Source: Cochliopodium minus (Eukaryota > Discosea > Himatismenida > Cochliopodiidae). From it: DNA of 30,287 nt. This document shows, piece after piece, positions 1-10,273 of the stretch (position 1 is the stretch's first letter; each line of letters begins with the position of its first letter). The notes below the pieces were generated by a model, which saw nothing but the letters and a program-made list of their open reading frames with translations, had not been told where the DNA came from and did not search any database. The stretch spans positions 1 through 30,287 of the forward strand of contig JAMYWO010000236.1 of NCBI GenBank assembly GCA_024220525.1, in the 5' to 3' direction. The position numbers were made by a program, and so were the translations under genes.

Positions 1-76
1 CATTTTCATTATTCTTATCCTTTTGATAAAAACAACACTCTCAAAAATGATCCTAATACTATTAATAACAATCTTA
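1..76 (+). repeat. Partial copy of the coding tandem repeat found at the right end
   Basis: Bases 1-76 match 29911-29986 base for base by eye. The match then continues with a 3-nt deletion and growing divergence to about base 190. It begins in mid-unit. Confidence 0.9.
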
Positions 77-858
77 ACAATTTTAATAGTAATTTTGAGA
101 ACAATCATGACAAAGATAACAATAATCATTTTAGTAATAATTTAATTCATACTAATAGCGACAAACCTAAAAATTACAAACTCAATCTCATTTCTAATAA
201 CAATCTACACAAAATTAACAATTTTAATAACAATCAATCACATCCTCAATTTTTTAACCGTACAAATGATCATACTCTCCCCTCTAACAATAACTTACCT
301 GCTAACAATAATTATAGTACCTCCCTTTTCAATAATTCTCCTAAATTTTCTTTTCAAAACAACAATGAAAACAACAACTCTTCTTTTAATGATTTTCGTC
401 ACAATAACAACTTTTCTTTTCATAACGAAAGTGACAATAACAGCAGCTTTTCTTTTAATAATAACCCTCAAAGAATTAACATTGAACTCAATAATCAGCC
501 AAACAATCTCAATCCTATTTTAAATAATACTTTCGATGAAAAAAGAGAAAATAGAAAGAGAGAATCTCCCTTGTCCAACAATTTTACTCTCCAAAATTCT
601 TCAGAAAAAAAATTTAAACCCAAAAAAAACTCTGACCCTCCTTTTTCTTTCCCAAACAACAATGACTCTTTAACCAAACCTATGTATATCGATCTTTTGA
701 GTGACGAATCTCAAAGTATTGTAGAGCTACCCAAAGATGAAAATACTTATCGCTTTACTTTCAACGAGGACATTGTTTTTAATCCATTTCATGTAAATTT
801 TAATCCTAATTCGAATGATCCTTTTGAAATTTCTGATGGTTCTGAGGAAGATCTTTGA
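1..858 (+). CDS. Asn-rich protein, C-terminal fragment (probable tail of an RBR ligase)
   Basis: An open frame runs from base 1 to a TGA at 856-858 (285 codons) with no start inside the window, so only the C-terminus is present. The first ~55 residues are a tandem-repeat unit almost identical to, and in the same frame as, the repeats that end the RBR ligase gene at the right edge; the parsimonious reading is that this is the missing end of that gene or of a near-identical copy. After the Asn-rich part come two basic clusters (KRENRKRE at about 541-564, KKFKPKK at about 607-627) that could act as nuclear signals. Two hydrophobic-acidic motifs follow, YIDLLSDE (685-708) and SIVELPKDE (715-741), resembling SUMO-interacting motifs, and the protein ends in an acidic tail (SEEDL). 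SUMO binding is inference. An AATAAA lies about 10 nt past the stop. Confidence 0.75.
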   Translation, partial: HFHYSYPFDKNNTLKNDPNTINNNLNNFNSNFENNHDKDNNNHFSNNLIHTNSDKPKNYKLNLISNNNLHKINNFNNNQSHPQFFNRTNDHTLPSNNNLPANNNYSTSLFNNSPKFSFQNNNENNNSSFNDFRHNNNFSFHNESDNNSSFSFNNNPQRINIELNNQPNNLNPILNNTFDEKRENRKRESPLSNNFTLQNSSEKKFKPKKNSDPPFSFPNNNDSLTKPMYIDLLSDESQSIVELPKDENTYRFTFNEDIVFNPFHVNFNPNSNDPFEISDGSEEDL

Positions 859-1777
859 GTATTGGGCAATAAATAAATATCTTTTTTTCTTTGATTTTAA
901 TTAAATTTTTTGTTGATTGATTTATGTTCAAATCGTTTCTTTTTTTGTATTTCATTCTTTTTGTCTTTGGGACACTCTATTCCTTTATTTTTACTTTATA
1001 TCTTTTCAGTGTTTATTCTTTGAATATTAAATTGATTCACAACCTATGTTATTCGAAAAGTGGATAGAAGAAAATCGTATTTTATTGTCTTTTATTTTTA
1101 AAATGGGTTTATTTTTTGAAACATATCCTTTATTAATTTTTTTATATTCAATAAAAGATTTGAATATAAAATGTTTAAAAATGATTATAATTTAGCTATT
1201 TGGAAAATAAAATTGAAGAATCATAAATTCATTTCTTTAAAAGAGATTATTTTTGAATATCAATCATCTAATCAGAAACATAAGAGTATTATAAATTTTA
1301 TAAAGGATAGATCAGATCTCTGTGGTCATTTCATTATTGAAAGGGTTTTAATTTTTCTCAAAAGAGGGAACCAGAGTAATTGGATCATCATATTTATCCT
1401 AATTTATTATTATACAAACAGTTTTTTTTTATTTTATTTAAATTGATATAAAATAAAAAAAAAGATTTTAATTTATTTTTTCATTTGATAGATCCTATTT
1501 CTAATTAGAATGCTTTATTTTTTCTAAAACACCAACAATCATTGAAATATTAAAAAATAATTTTTAAATGACTGTTAGAAGCAAAAAATAGTTTAAATTT
1601 TGGAATAAAATCAAAATATTAATACCTGTTTGATATGCGTTGAATAAATACCTATCAAAATTTATTTAAAAATACACATTTATCGAAAATAAAACAATTT
1701 TAGGATTCTATTTGGAGAGAATGATTCAAATAAATGCATAACAATTACGAATATAATTTTTATTTATTTATTTATAT
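859..1777. other. Intergenic region between converging genes, no supported gene
   Basis: This is AT-rich sequence between the 3' ends of the left fragment and the VWA-Hint gene. The longest open frame (1171-1446, + strand) begins MFKNDYNLAIWKIKLK. It has a fairly protein-like first 65 residues but no recognisable domain, no splice partner and a low-complexity end. It could be a small gene or a decayed exon, and I do not call it. Confidence 0.4.
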
Positions 1778-4700
1778 TCACCATAAAGAAGACACCAAAC
1801 CATTTTGATCATATGTAGGAGAATAATTGTACAAAATGGAACCAGATTCCCAACAAGGATGAGATTGGAGATGCTCAACAACTTTGTTGGTACCGAAAAA
1901 AGGATGTCTAAGAACAAGATCCTCTTTGTAGTTGTGCCCAAGAGTGATTACATCCACATTCTTTAATAAGAAATTTAAAATTGAATTTTTTTTTATTTGA
2001 ATTTTTTTTTTTACATTAATTGTGAGGATATGATGATTCTTCAATACGAAATTGTAAACATAATCTACTCTGATCTTTAAAGGATAACCAAAAGCCTCGG
2101 CAGGAAAATTCCATTTCTTTTTTATTTTCAAAAAAATTTTCAAAAAAATTTAAAAGTTTTTTTACAAAAATTATTCAAAAAAATTATTTAAAAGAAATAT
2201 TTAAAAAATTTTTACTTAAAAAATGTTTAATAATAAATCTTCTTTCAAAAAATTTTACTTTATTTAATCTTATTGGATGCCAAGGAGTTATTTTCATGTT
2301 GTTAAAACTGAGCATGTCCAAATATCCTTCGTCTATTTTCCTTTTGAGAACACAAACGATTACATCTTCTTTTCCGTCCGAGTTTATTACAACATCTCCT
2401 TTGCACAAGTCTTTCACCAGTATATTTCCTTTAGTTGTCATCACTCTCCCATATCCATCAACACAACCTTTTTTAAAAGGAATAAATAAAAATAAAAAAA
2501 TAAAAAATAAAAAATAAAAAAATTAAAAAATTAAAAAATAAAAAATAAAAAAATAAAAATTAAAAAAACAAAAAATAAATAAATAATAAATAAATTAAAA
2601 AATAAAAAATAAAAATAAAAAAATAAAAAAATAAAAAATTAAAAAAATAATAAATAAAAATAAAAAAATTAAAATAGGGAAAGTTTAATTTAAATATCGG
2701 AAAAAAAAAATTTGAAATATGGAAAATTGGTCACCTCCACTTCTTGAATAAAATTTTTTTTTAAAATTTTGAGCTGAAATGTTATTATTGTCATTAGAAG
2801 TATAATTTTTATTATTGTTTGAAGAAGACTTGGTGATATTGATGTTAGTAGGCTTAGGTAATGGAATTTTAGAAAAAACATCTTCTATGTCCGATTTGGT
2901 GCTGTGAAACAAAGCAGATCCGTAGTGTTGAAGTGATTGGTCCTTGAAATTTGAAGCAAGTTGCAATTGATGAGATCTTACAAAGTATTTCATATAATGT
3001 CTTCCCCACTTTTTGAACCATCTAAAAAATTTTAATTTTTAATTTTTTTAAAACAAATATTTTTTTTAAACAATTATTTTTTGAAATTTTTTTTTTTTTT
3101 TACTTTTCATTTTGAAAGGATTTATAAATTTGTCCTTCATGAGTTTCGCCACTTTTAAGATCTCTAAGAAGAGAAGAAAGTCTAGTCTCAAGGGAAAAAT
3201 CTTTGTCGTGCTTTCCTTCACATAAAGACAAAACTGTTTCAATGTTTTCATAAAGGAAATTTAAATTCTCCTTTTAAGAAAATTAAAATTAATCAAAAAA
3301 AAAATCAATAAAAAATATTTTCTTTACTAAAGCTCTTTTGAGATTAGATGAACGTATTCCATCAGCTATAATTTTCGAAAGCCAACATTTGAAATAAACA
3401 TAAACGAGTTCATGAGAAGAGCTCAACAAATGAGAGATGTTTTCTTTGGAAAGTTTTTCTCCAAACAAGATTTTGGGTCCTAAAGGAAGGTCATCGACAC
3501 TTTCATAACCAAGAGAAGAAATGACATAATTTCTTTCTTTTCCATCAAATATAAATTTGAGTGGAATTTCAAACTGTTTGGAATTTTTTATGGTTGCTTT
3601 TAACATCATATTTTGTGATTGAGATGATTGGATGGATCCTATTTTGATAGTTTGGCCGTTTCCTGAGAATTTGTGGCTGAGACAGGTTGTTTGGTGGGTG
3701 TTTTCGGAGATTGTCACATCCAGCTTGTTGATGGATGTTGAAAGGGAGTTTGCCAAAAAGTTGATGAAAACAGAGTTGCACATTGCTGATTGAAAGAAAA
3801 AATAAAAAGTTTCAAAAATAAACTGTAAGTAATAAAAAAAATAATTTTCAATTCTTACTATGATCTGGAATGTGAGCTATTTTTCAAAGTTTATTTTAAT
3901 TAGTAAATTTTTTATTGAAATTTTGAAAAAAACTGATTTACCAAAAAGCCCACCGCCATATTCACTTAATTGAGTCAGAAGACTAGAATCTAATCCATAA
4001 CCATAACTTTTCATAAAATTAATTATTGTATACTTTTTTTTTTTTGATTTTTTCTTCAATTTTACCCAAAAAAATGGAAAGTAGATTTAATTAGAAGGTT
4101 GTCATATTTTTGTTTGAATTCATTCAAAATTCCTAATAAGAAAAAATAAAAAAGTATGGTTTAAAATATATCAATAATTATTTTTAAAAAAACCTTTAAC
4201 TGGAATGATGTTTGGTTCTCCATCCGTTAACAAAAGTGAAAAAACGTTGGCTTCCGTTTTAACTGGAATAGAGCTTTTAATTTCATTGATAGACATTTCC
4301 AAACCATCCCACAAGTTTGTCCCTCCTGTACAAAATACCCGATCGAGTGAGTTTATTGCTTTTGTTTTACCTACCTGGTCCATTGTGGTGAAGGGAAGAA
4401 CTTTGTTAGCTTTGTCGTTAAATGTTATAATACAAAGTCTGTCGTTTTCTTGAAGAGAGCTTAAAACAGTTGTAACTGAGTGTTTAACAAGATCCCATCT
4501 AGAATATCTTTTTTAAAAATTGAATTAATATTAGGTTGATAAAATATTATTAAATTTTTTACTTGGCAACTTCAATGTCCACTTTTTCATCGGAAGATGG
4601 CAAATTCATTGATTCACTAATATCTTTTGAAAAAATTTTCAGCGAAATAAATTTATTTAATAGATATTTCTTCTTTACCTATACAACATAGAAAGTAGGT

Positions 4701-4985
4701 ATTCTTTATTTTATCTATTTTCTTGGATTCCATCATCAAATTTATTAGGTATTCCTCTTCAGATAACCTTATTGCTGAATGTTTTATGCTTAATTCTTCT
4801 TTATTCTTTTCTATCTCTTCTATCATATTCAGGATGGAAGATGAAGGTGGTTCAATTAACTGATTGGCACAATTCAAGCAATAATCATTTTTATTTGTTG
4901 TTTCCTCTTTGCATATTAAACATTCTAATGAAAAATATTTAGACAATTGTGATAATATTATTTATATCTTACTGTTTGATTCCAT
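1778..4985 (-). CDS. VWA-Vwaint-Hint domain protein with N-terminal zinc motif
   Basis: Thirteen exons: 4985-4973, 4924-4679, 4623-4563, 4507-4194, 4132-4066, 4006-3942, 3876-3859, 3785-3328, 3270-3104, 3021-2735, 2467-2259, 2116-2015, 1960-1778; phases agree and give 729 aa. Residues 6-23 hold a CxxC...CxxC zinc knuckle, perhaps a remnant RING. A VWA domain follows at about 80-240 with a complete MIDAS: DISES (87-91), T170 in GGTN, D202 in LLTDGEPN. The middle (about 245-560) matches the layout of the VWA-associated Vwaint region (GYGLDSSLLTQLSEYGGG, AHIPD). A Hint domain starts at GGC (Cys567, the expected nucleophile), has the TPWH motif (T626, H629), and ends with VITLGH...HPFFGTNKVVEHL. 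Hint domains catalyse self-cleavage or acyl transfer. This VWA-Vwaint-Hint family is known in protists and other eukaryotes, but its role is poorly understood. Exon 7 is only 18 nt. Domain calls are strong; function is open. Confidence 0.9.
2480..2684. repeat. Low-complexity AAAAAT-type intron filler
   Basis: This forms the bulk of the largest intron (2468-2734) of the VWA-Hint gene. It is an irregular run of A(3-6)T words on the + strand, with no coding potential. The intron splits the codon just before the predicted Hint nucleophile. Confidence 0.85.
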
Positions 4986-5428
4986 TCTTTCTTTATTTTA
5001 TTTTCGAAAATCTCTTTTTTCCCTTTTTTTTCTTTTTCATTTTTTTTTATTTTTTTGTTGAGCAATTTTTTTAACTGAAAAATTTAAAATTAAAATTCAA
5101 TATTGTTTTCTCAGATGTCATTATTTTTTTAAAATTAAACCAAAAGAAAATTGGGAAAAGGTGTTTCTTTTTATTTCTGGGAAAATGTATTTTAACAATC
5201 ATATTTGTGTTATAAAAAAGCACAGAGATAAAAGTTATCACGATTGTTGCAGATCCATAACTGGTTAAGTAGAACTTTGATGTTCCAGAATAGATCTATA
5301 AGTGACCATAAAAGCTGTACAAAAATTTTAATTATAATTGAGGTAGAACTAAATAAAAATTTTAGATTTCCTTTTTTTAATAATTTCTATTTTTTACTTT
5401 CAAAGTGGGAGGTCACTTAAAGTGAAAA
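4986..5428. promoter_or_regulatory. Divergent promoter region between VWA-Hint and 7TM genes
   Basis: These 443 nt separate two divergent start codons and contain no gene. Long T- and A-tracts dominate. The stretch at about 5217-5330 is less AT-biased than its surroundings. An inverted pair, AAGTGACC near 5301 and GGTCACTT near 5411, could be a regulatory palindrome, but at 8 bp it may be chance. Confidence 0.4.
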
Positions 5429-6686
5429 ATGGAAAGAAAAATAAAAAAAAGGGAGGCGATGAATTGCAAAATTTCCTACAATAGTGAAATAAATCAGCTG
5501 GTCCTCTCTTATGTGATCTCCTCTCTTTTATTTTCTGCATTCATAATCCAGATAATAAAATTGTGCTTGAATAAAGGAGGAAAGGTAAAAAAATCAATTT
5601 TGAAAATTACTTTTGTTATTTGATTTATTTAACATATATTGCAATCAAACAAAGAATATCTCATGGATATATATTTCATTGACCTTTTTTGGCTCATATT
5701 GTATCACCATTTTGACAATATACAAATCATTGGGATGTTGCTTGAATGGATGGGTAAAAAAAAAATCATTAATAAAGATATAGAGCCAAAATAGTTTATC
5801 CCAAAACGAAATTTAATAAAATGACTTAAAACAGACAAAATATGAATGTTGGAATACGATATTGGAAAGAGTATTGCCATTTGTGATCTTGACGATTGGA
5901 TATTTAATATTACAAATAATAATGATAATATTCCGACAAACATTCAAATCATATGTAAAAATGAAAATGAAAAAGAGATTGTGGGTGGTTTTCTTTGTGT
6001 TCACTATCATATTTTCTGTATTAATAGGATCTTTGTTTGTAAGGTTCTTAAGATGGGATGAGGGAGAAAATGTAATCAAAGGGTTTTATTACGTAAGACA
6101 AAAAAAAAGAACAATATTTTTTTTTCTGAAAACTTTTCAAAATTATTTTTAAAAAGTCTGTTTATGGGATTGGAATAATTGGTAACTTATTTCTTTTAGA
6201 GAAAAAAAAATTTATTTTTTTTAACAAAAAATTGTTAGGAATCATCACGGCTCCCTTGTTCCAAATTTTCAAAACTGTCAAAAAGAAAAATTTTGGTTAA
6301 CAGAAAAATAAAACAAATTTTTTTTTTTTTTTTGAATTAATTATTTTTACATTTATATAGGCTCATTATCTTTATTATTTCTTTTGTTCCAAAGTTTGGC
6401 TTTTATCGCATTTATTATTAAACAACTGCTCTTGTTCGATTTTGATAAAACATTTTTTAATCATCCTTCAAACATATTCTCAATTCCATTCCTTGCTTTA
6501 AACTTGGTTTTAGTATTTGTTTTTATTCATTATCTCAAAAGATTCTACATGTTACGAAACAATATGCATGATTTCTCTCAATTAGCAGAGAGTCGTTCCA
6601 GAAAGAGTTCCAATATGAAATCTCAGAATTTAAGAATGATGAACGAATTTGATCAACTAGCCAGTGATTACGAATCAATAAATTAA
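5429..6686 (+). CDS. Seven-transmembrane protein
   Basis: Six exons: 5429-5584, 5655-5753, 5835-6092, 6157-6181, 6239-6295, 6361-6686; 306 aa. Hydrophobic segments lie at about residues 22-43, 54-76, 97-118, 134-155, 172-191, 200-222 and 239-262, giving seven helices. The basic loop after helix 3 (KMKMKKR) and the long polar C-tail (SRSRKSS) would be cytosolic by the positive-inside rule. The tail ends in an acidic Tyr/Ser segment (DQLASDYESIN). Topology resembles GPCR-like or TOM1/THH1-like 7TM proteins, but I see no signature such as DRY or NPxxY that fixes a family. Exon 4 is only 25 nt. A separate ATG 30 nt downstream (MNCKIS) could be the start. A G-alpha gene lies 12 kb away; any pairing is speculative. 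Confidence 0.75.
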
Positions 6687-7326
6687 AACTTTTAAATTTG
6701 TTTTGATTCTTTAATATCAAATTGACATAATAACATTTTTTTTTATTTATTTTACTAAAAAATACTGATTTTAACTGTTCAAAAGTTTGTGAATTTGTTT
6801 TTATTATTATTTTATTTTTAATTTAATTTTTAAAAAATTCGAAAATTCCATTTTCAATACAATTTCATTTCAATACACTTTCATGTCAATCTGAAAAAAT
6901 CACTTTAATTGAGAATGAATTCAAATTGTAATTAAATGTTATGGTATGTTGATGGAATATTTACCAACCAATTTAAAAAAAAATAAAAAAAAGCAAATGA
7001 ATTCTTCAAAGAATATGATATATCAAATGAATGTTTTAGTCAGAAGATTTTAATTTTGAAACAAATGATTTTTTAATTGTTTTGATTTAAATGCCTTGAA
7101 TCAAGAGCAATATTCTTCACCATTCGAATTTTCAAAGATTATATAAATGAATCAAATATCAATACAGAAAAAGAAAGCAATTAAAAATCTCTCGGACAAC
7201 AGCTATACATGTATGTTTTATTCAAAAAAATATCCAAAAATAATTTTTCCATGAAATATTTATATTTCTTATAAATATTTCAAAATTATTTTATTTTTTT
7301 ATTTTATATTTTCATTTAGGTGAAAA
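6687..7326. other. Intergenic, AT-rich, with possible leading remnant of the pseudogene
   Basis: No gene can be supported here. A short ATG frame at 7147-7210 (MNQISIQKKKAIKNLSDNS) is followed by a GTATGT donor-like site, with a CATTTAG acceptor-like site at 7319. It may be the decayed first exon of the pseudogene that follows, but it does not join it in frame. Confidence 0.35.
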
Positions 7327-7707
7327 AATAACAAAGAGAATATTGAAAATATAAATTCTCAATCAGCATTAAGGAAGAGAATCTTTCTCCAAAAAGAAAT
7401 CAAAGGAAATATTGAAAGATAAATACCTGATCATTCAAAATTGGTATATAAATTTTCGTAAGGAAAATCAAGAAATACGATAGATAGATACTTTGGTGGT
7501 CTTAGAATAGAAATCATATCGGATAATGAGATAATCATTTATCATCAACCAAAAGAAAAAAATAAATTCAAATCCTTCAAAGATTATGTAACCGCCAAGA
7601 ATGGATTCTACAAAGCTAAATTAATTCCACTAAAGGGGAAAGGCACTCTGTTTAAGATCTTCTTCAGCTCCAATAATAATCCAATAGAATTTGATTTCAA
7701 AAGATAA
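7327..7707 (+). pseudogene. Pseudogene, tandem paralogue of the 8034-8734 gene
   Basis: One reading frame (codons starting at 7327) aligns with exon 2 of the neighbouring gene from NNKENIE to the end. Shared blocks include RYFGGLRIEI versus KYFGGLKVEI, NKFKSFKDYV versus SKFKTFKDLV, and LIPLKGKGTLFKIF versus VIPVKGKGTLFKIF. Two in-frame TAA codons interrupt it (7420-7422, just before IPDH, and 7459-7461, replacing the Ser of FSYKSR). Neither can be removed by an intron of the size used here. The frame is otherwise unbroken and ends at a TAA at 7705-7707. The last ~80 codons remain clean, so decay is fairly recent, or the downstream part is still translated from another start. Function unknown. 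Confidence 0.8.
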
Positions 7708-8033
7708 TTGTTTTTGAAATTAAAATTAAAAATATTTTTTTGAAATGGAATTTGTCTTTCGAAAAATTGGTAGATTACTTTATAGATTTGTCCCAATTTT
7801 TTATTTAATTTTTTTTTATTATAATTCTTTTTGTTGATAGAGAAATTGAATTTATGCGCCAAATAAAAAAAAACCGTCAATAATTAATTATGTTTGATTC
7901 AAATTTCTTTTTCCTCATAAAGTATGTTTTTATTTTCAAATCAAACATCAATTGTAGTTTAGGGAGGAATAATCTTATTTTTTTTTCAAAAAAGAAAAAT
8001 CAAAAAGAAAAAAAAAAAAATTGTCAAGAAAAA
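7708..8033. other. Spacer between the pseudogene and its intact paralogue
   Basis: AT-rich, with long T- and A-runs just before the next start codon. A frame open through it (from 7890) is Phe/Lys-biased like noncoding DNA here, so I use the ATG at 8034. Confidence 0.5.
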
Positions 8034-8734
8034 ATGAAACATATTATTACCAAAAAACTTGAATGTGATGGATATAACACCAAATATACAGAAAAATTGA
8101 ATATTGATGAATATAAATCATCATATGAAGATTTGCCCAATTTATCAAAATATAATAATGATAAATCAAATTCAAATAGATCAATATCAACAAATTTAAA
8201 AGAGAAAAATAATCCCACAATGGATCGTAAGAAATATAATAAATATAATTAAATTTTTATTTTTATATTTATTTATATTTAATTTATTTAATATATTCAA
8301 TAGAAAATACAGAAATTTCAACAAAAGAGAATATAGAGAAATTTCAATATAAACAGGAAACAGAAAATAAAATTATAAACGAAGAATCTGAAGATAACAG
8401 TGAAACTGAACAAGATGAAGAAGTGATCATTGAAACGCAAAAACAAGAAATACCTAATCACGCCAGCTTAATATTCAAATATTTTAGCTATAAATCAAGA
8501 GGGAGTCTAGAAAAATATTTCGGAGGACTCAAAGTAGAGATTGTATCAGAGAACGGAGTTTTTGTTCATCACCTCCCAAAGCAAAAGAGCAAATTCAAAA
8601 CATTTAAAGATTTAGTTTGTGCCAAGAAAGGACGTTTTAAAACAATTGTAATCCCAGTGAAAGGAAAGGGCACATTGTTCAAAATTTTTCACAGTTCGAA
8701 CCAACAGCCAATTAATATAAATACCAACAATTAA
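8034..8734 (+). CDS. Protein of unknown family, KGKGTLFKIF type
   Basis: Two exons, 8034-8226 and 8304-8734, with a 77-nt GTAAG...ATAG intron; 207 aa. I do not recognise the family. The first ~120 residues are polar, Asn/Lys/Glu-rich and probably disordered. The C-terminal ~85 residues form a compact domain: IPNHASLIFKYFSYKSRG, EKYFGGLKVEIVSENGVFV, then SKFKTFKDLVCAKKGRFK and VIPVKGKGTLFKIF. Alternating hydrophobic residues suggest a small beta-rich fold. The same domain is found in the pseudogene 330 nt upstream, so the pair arose by tandem duplication. The domain is basic, which would suit binding a nucleic acid or acidic partner, but that is inference. The start was chosen because the longer upstream frame is low-complexity. 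Confidence 0.75.
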
Positions 8735-8851
8735 TTTTTTTTTTTTTTTTTATTTTACCAATGACACAAATATTATTTATTTTAAATAATTTTAATTAAA
8801 GTTTTTTTTCATACAAAATTAAACAAATTTTTTTTTTTTTTTTGAAAAGAT

Positions 8852-10273
8852 TCAAAGGAAATCCCAAAAATTATTTTGTTGTTTGTTTTGGAAACCGTAG
8901 AAAGGGACTTCATTTCTAAAGTTATTATGAGAAAAGAGATTTTTTATATCGAAATTATTTTCAGTAGGCAAAAGGATTTGAAGAATTCCATTTCTGTAAG
9001 TTGCTTCAATTTTTTCGACAGATGTGTTGGGAGGAAGTTGATATTTTACTGAGAACTTCCCAAAGTTGTATTGACTTGCGAGCTTTAAGAAAGCAAGAGT
9101 AATCTGATGTCTTGTTAAGGTTTTTAGGAGATAAACATTTTTTACCGATTGGATTAATTCTCTTGCAAGATATTGTTGTTCTTCGAAAGTAGGATACTTG
9201 GATCCCATGATAGAAAGAATTCCTTCATTAGCTTCAACAGAAACATTTTCGACATTGAGGCCGGGTATTTTAGAAGAGATGACATAACTGTTGCTTGTTC
9301 TTTTTATTTCAAATTTTGGTTCAAATTTGAGTTGAGCCCAGTCTTCTCTTGATGGAAAAGGAAATCCATTTTGTTCTTCTCCTTCTTCGATTTTTCTCAC
9401 TTTAATTCTTTTGGAAGATCCTTTTTCAGGATGAGGACAACTTTGGTTTTGAAGGGGTTTAAAGAAGGGAACTAATTCATTCGCTCTTTTTTCTTTTTCT
9501 TGTTTTTGTTGAAGGTGTTGTTGCTGAAGCTTTTGTTTTTCTACTTGCTCCTCTTGTTGCTTTTGATTTTGCATTTGTTGGATTTGTTGAATCAAGTTGG
9601 TAATTTCATTAGGGAGAGGTTGGTATGTTTGTTCAACAAAGGGTGAAGAAGAAGAAGGAGAAGAAGGAGAAGAAGGAGAAGGAGAGGTTTGATTTTCCTT
9701 GACATCTTTCTTATCTTCTTTCTTGAGTGGAGGCAGGGTTGATTGGTTTGGGGTTTGTTTGTTCACTAATTTCTCGACTTTGGTTTGAATAGATTTCAAT
9801 TCATTAGATTTGATTAATTCTATTTCTGAAATTGTTTTTTGGATCTCCTGCACAAGTTTCTTCTTGAGTGGTCTCACATCTTCACTTGCTCCTATTAACG
9901 AATCCAACCCACTCAACATTTTTTCCAGCTTGATGTCGCTCTCCACAAGAGTCTTGTTGGTGTATTTCAATTGATCCATAGATTTTATTTGATAGCATTC
10001 TTCAGATTCCTTGATTTCTTTTAAAATGTCTTTGTGAATGTTTATCTTTTCGAGGATTCTTTGGTATTGTTCTCTTATCTCATTCAATTGCTTGATAATT
10101 TTCTCGTCTCCTTCCTTTAGTTGTCCATTCAAAACTTCTTCAAGGATCTCTTCGAGTATCTCTTCCTCATCTTTTGTGTATTCTTCATCTTCTTCGATAT
10201 CATATTCTTGTATCAAATCCTCTTCGTAAAGGGAAGATTCGTATGATTTTTCTTCTTTGTTAAGTATTTTCAT
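8852..10273 (-). CDS. BAG-domain / alpha-crystallin (Hsp20) fusion co-chaperone
   Basis: A single uninterrupted exon, 473 aa, the only long intronless gene here. Residues 1-55 are acidic. Residues about 57-153 form three long helices matching a BAG domain, ending LEKMLSGLDSL...EDVRPLKKKLVQEIQ; the Gln (145) that contacts Hsp70 ATPase in BAG1 is kept, while the key Arg position is Lys137. A Pro/Ser linker (about 197-212) and a Gln-rich coiled coil (about 228-262) follow, then a basic cluster (SSKRIKVRK, 286-294) that could be a nuclear signal. Residues about 318-437 are an alpha-crystallin domain: FEIKRTSNSYVISSKIPGL, then FSVKYQLPPN and the terminal NGILQILLP strand. It is interrupted by about 45 extra residues after ILSIMGSKYP. 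BAG domains release nucleotide from Hsp70 and Hsp20 domains hold unfolded clients, so the fusion may hand clients to Hsp70. No clear heat-shock element was seen upstream. Confidence 0.88.
   Translation of the reverse strand: MKILNKEEKSYESSLYEEDLIQEYDIEEDEEYTKDEEEILEEILEEVLNGQLKEGDEKIIKQLNEIREQYQRILEKINIHKDILKEIKESEECYQIKSMDQLKYTNKTLVESDIKLEKMLSGLDSLIGASEDVRPLKKKLVQEIQKTISEIELIKSNELKSIQTKVEKLVNKQTPNQSTLPPLKKEDKKDVKENQTSPSPSSPSSPSSSSPFVEQTYQPLPNEITNLIQQIQQMQNQKQQEEQVEKQKLQQQHLQQKQEKEKRANELVPFFKPLQNQSCPHPEKGSSKRIKVRKIEEGEEQNGFPFPSREDWAQLKFEPKFEIKRTSNSYVISSKIPGLNVENVSVEANEGILSIMGSKYPTFEEQQYLARELIQSVKNVYLLKTLTRHQITLAFLKLASQYNFGKFSVKYQLPPNTSVEKIEATYRNGILQILLPTENNFDIKNLFSHNNFRNEVPFYGFQNKQQNNFWDFL

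Noticed and set aside
266-523. Hydrophobic open frame (85 aa) overlapping the Asn-rich fragment
   Set aside because: It is the alternate frame of AAT/AAC-rich coding sequence, which reads as Ile/Thr/Leu. The frame ending at 858 is continuous and shares protein-level repeats with the right end.
1171-1446. 91-aa open frame as a separate gene
   Set aside because: No domain, no splice partners, an A/T-only low-complexity end, and surrounding noncoding DNA. It is too weak to call.
3066-3251. Minus-strand frame MKTLKQFCLYVKE
   Set aside because: It is in another frame of VWA-Hint exon 9 (3270-3104), whose phase-consistent reading gives ENLNFLYENIETVLSLCEG and continues the protein.
5217-5330. Possible small structured RNA or tRNA in a less AT-biased stretch
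   Set aside because: There is no tRNA A/B box or convincing stem. The window as a whole contains no B-box-like GGTTCGAATCC on either strand outside coding exons.
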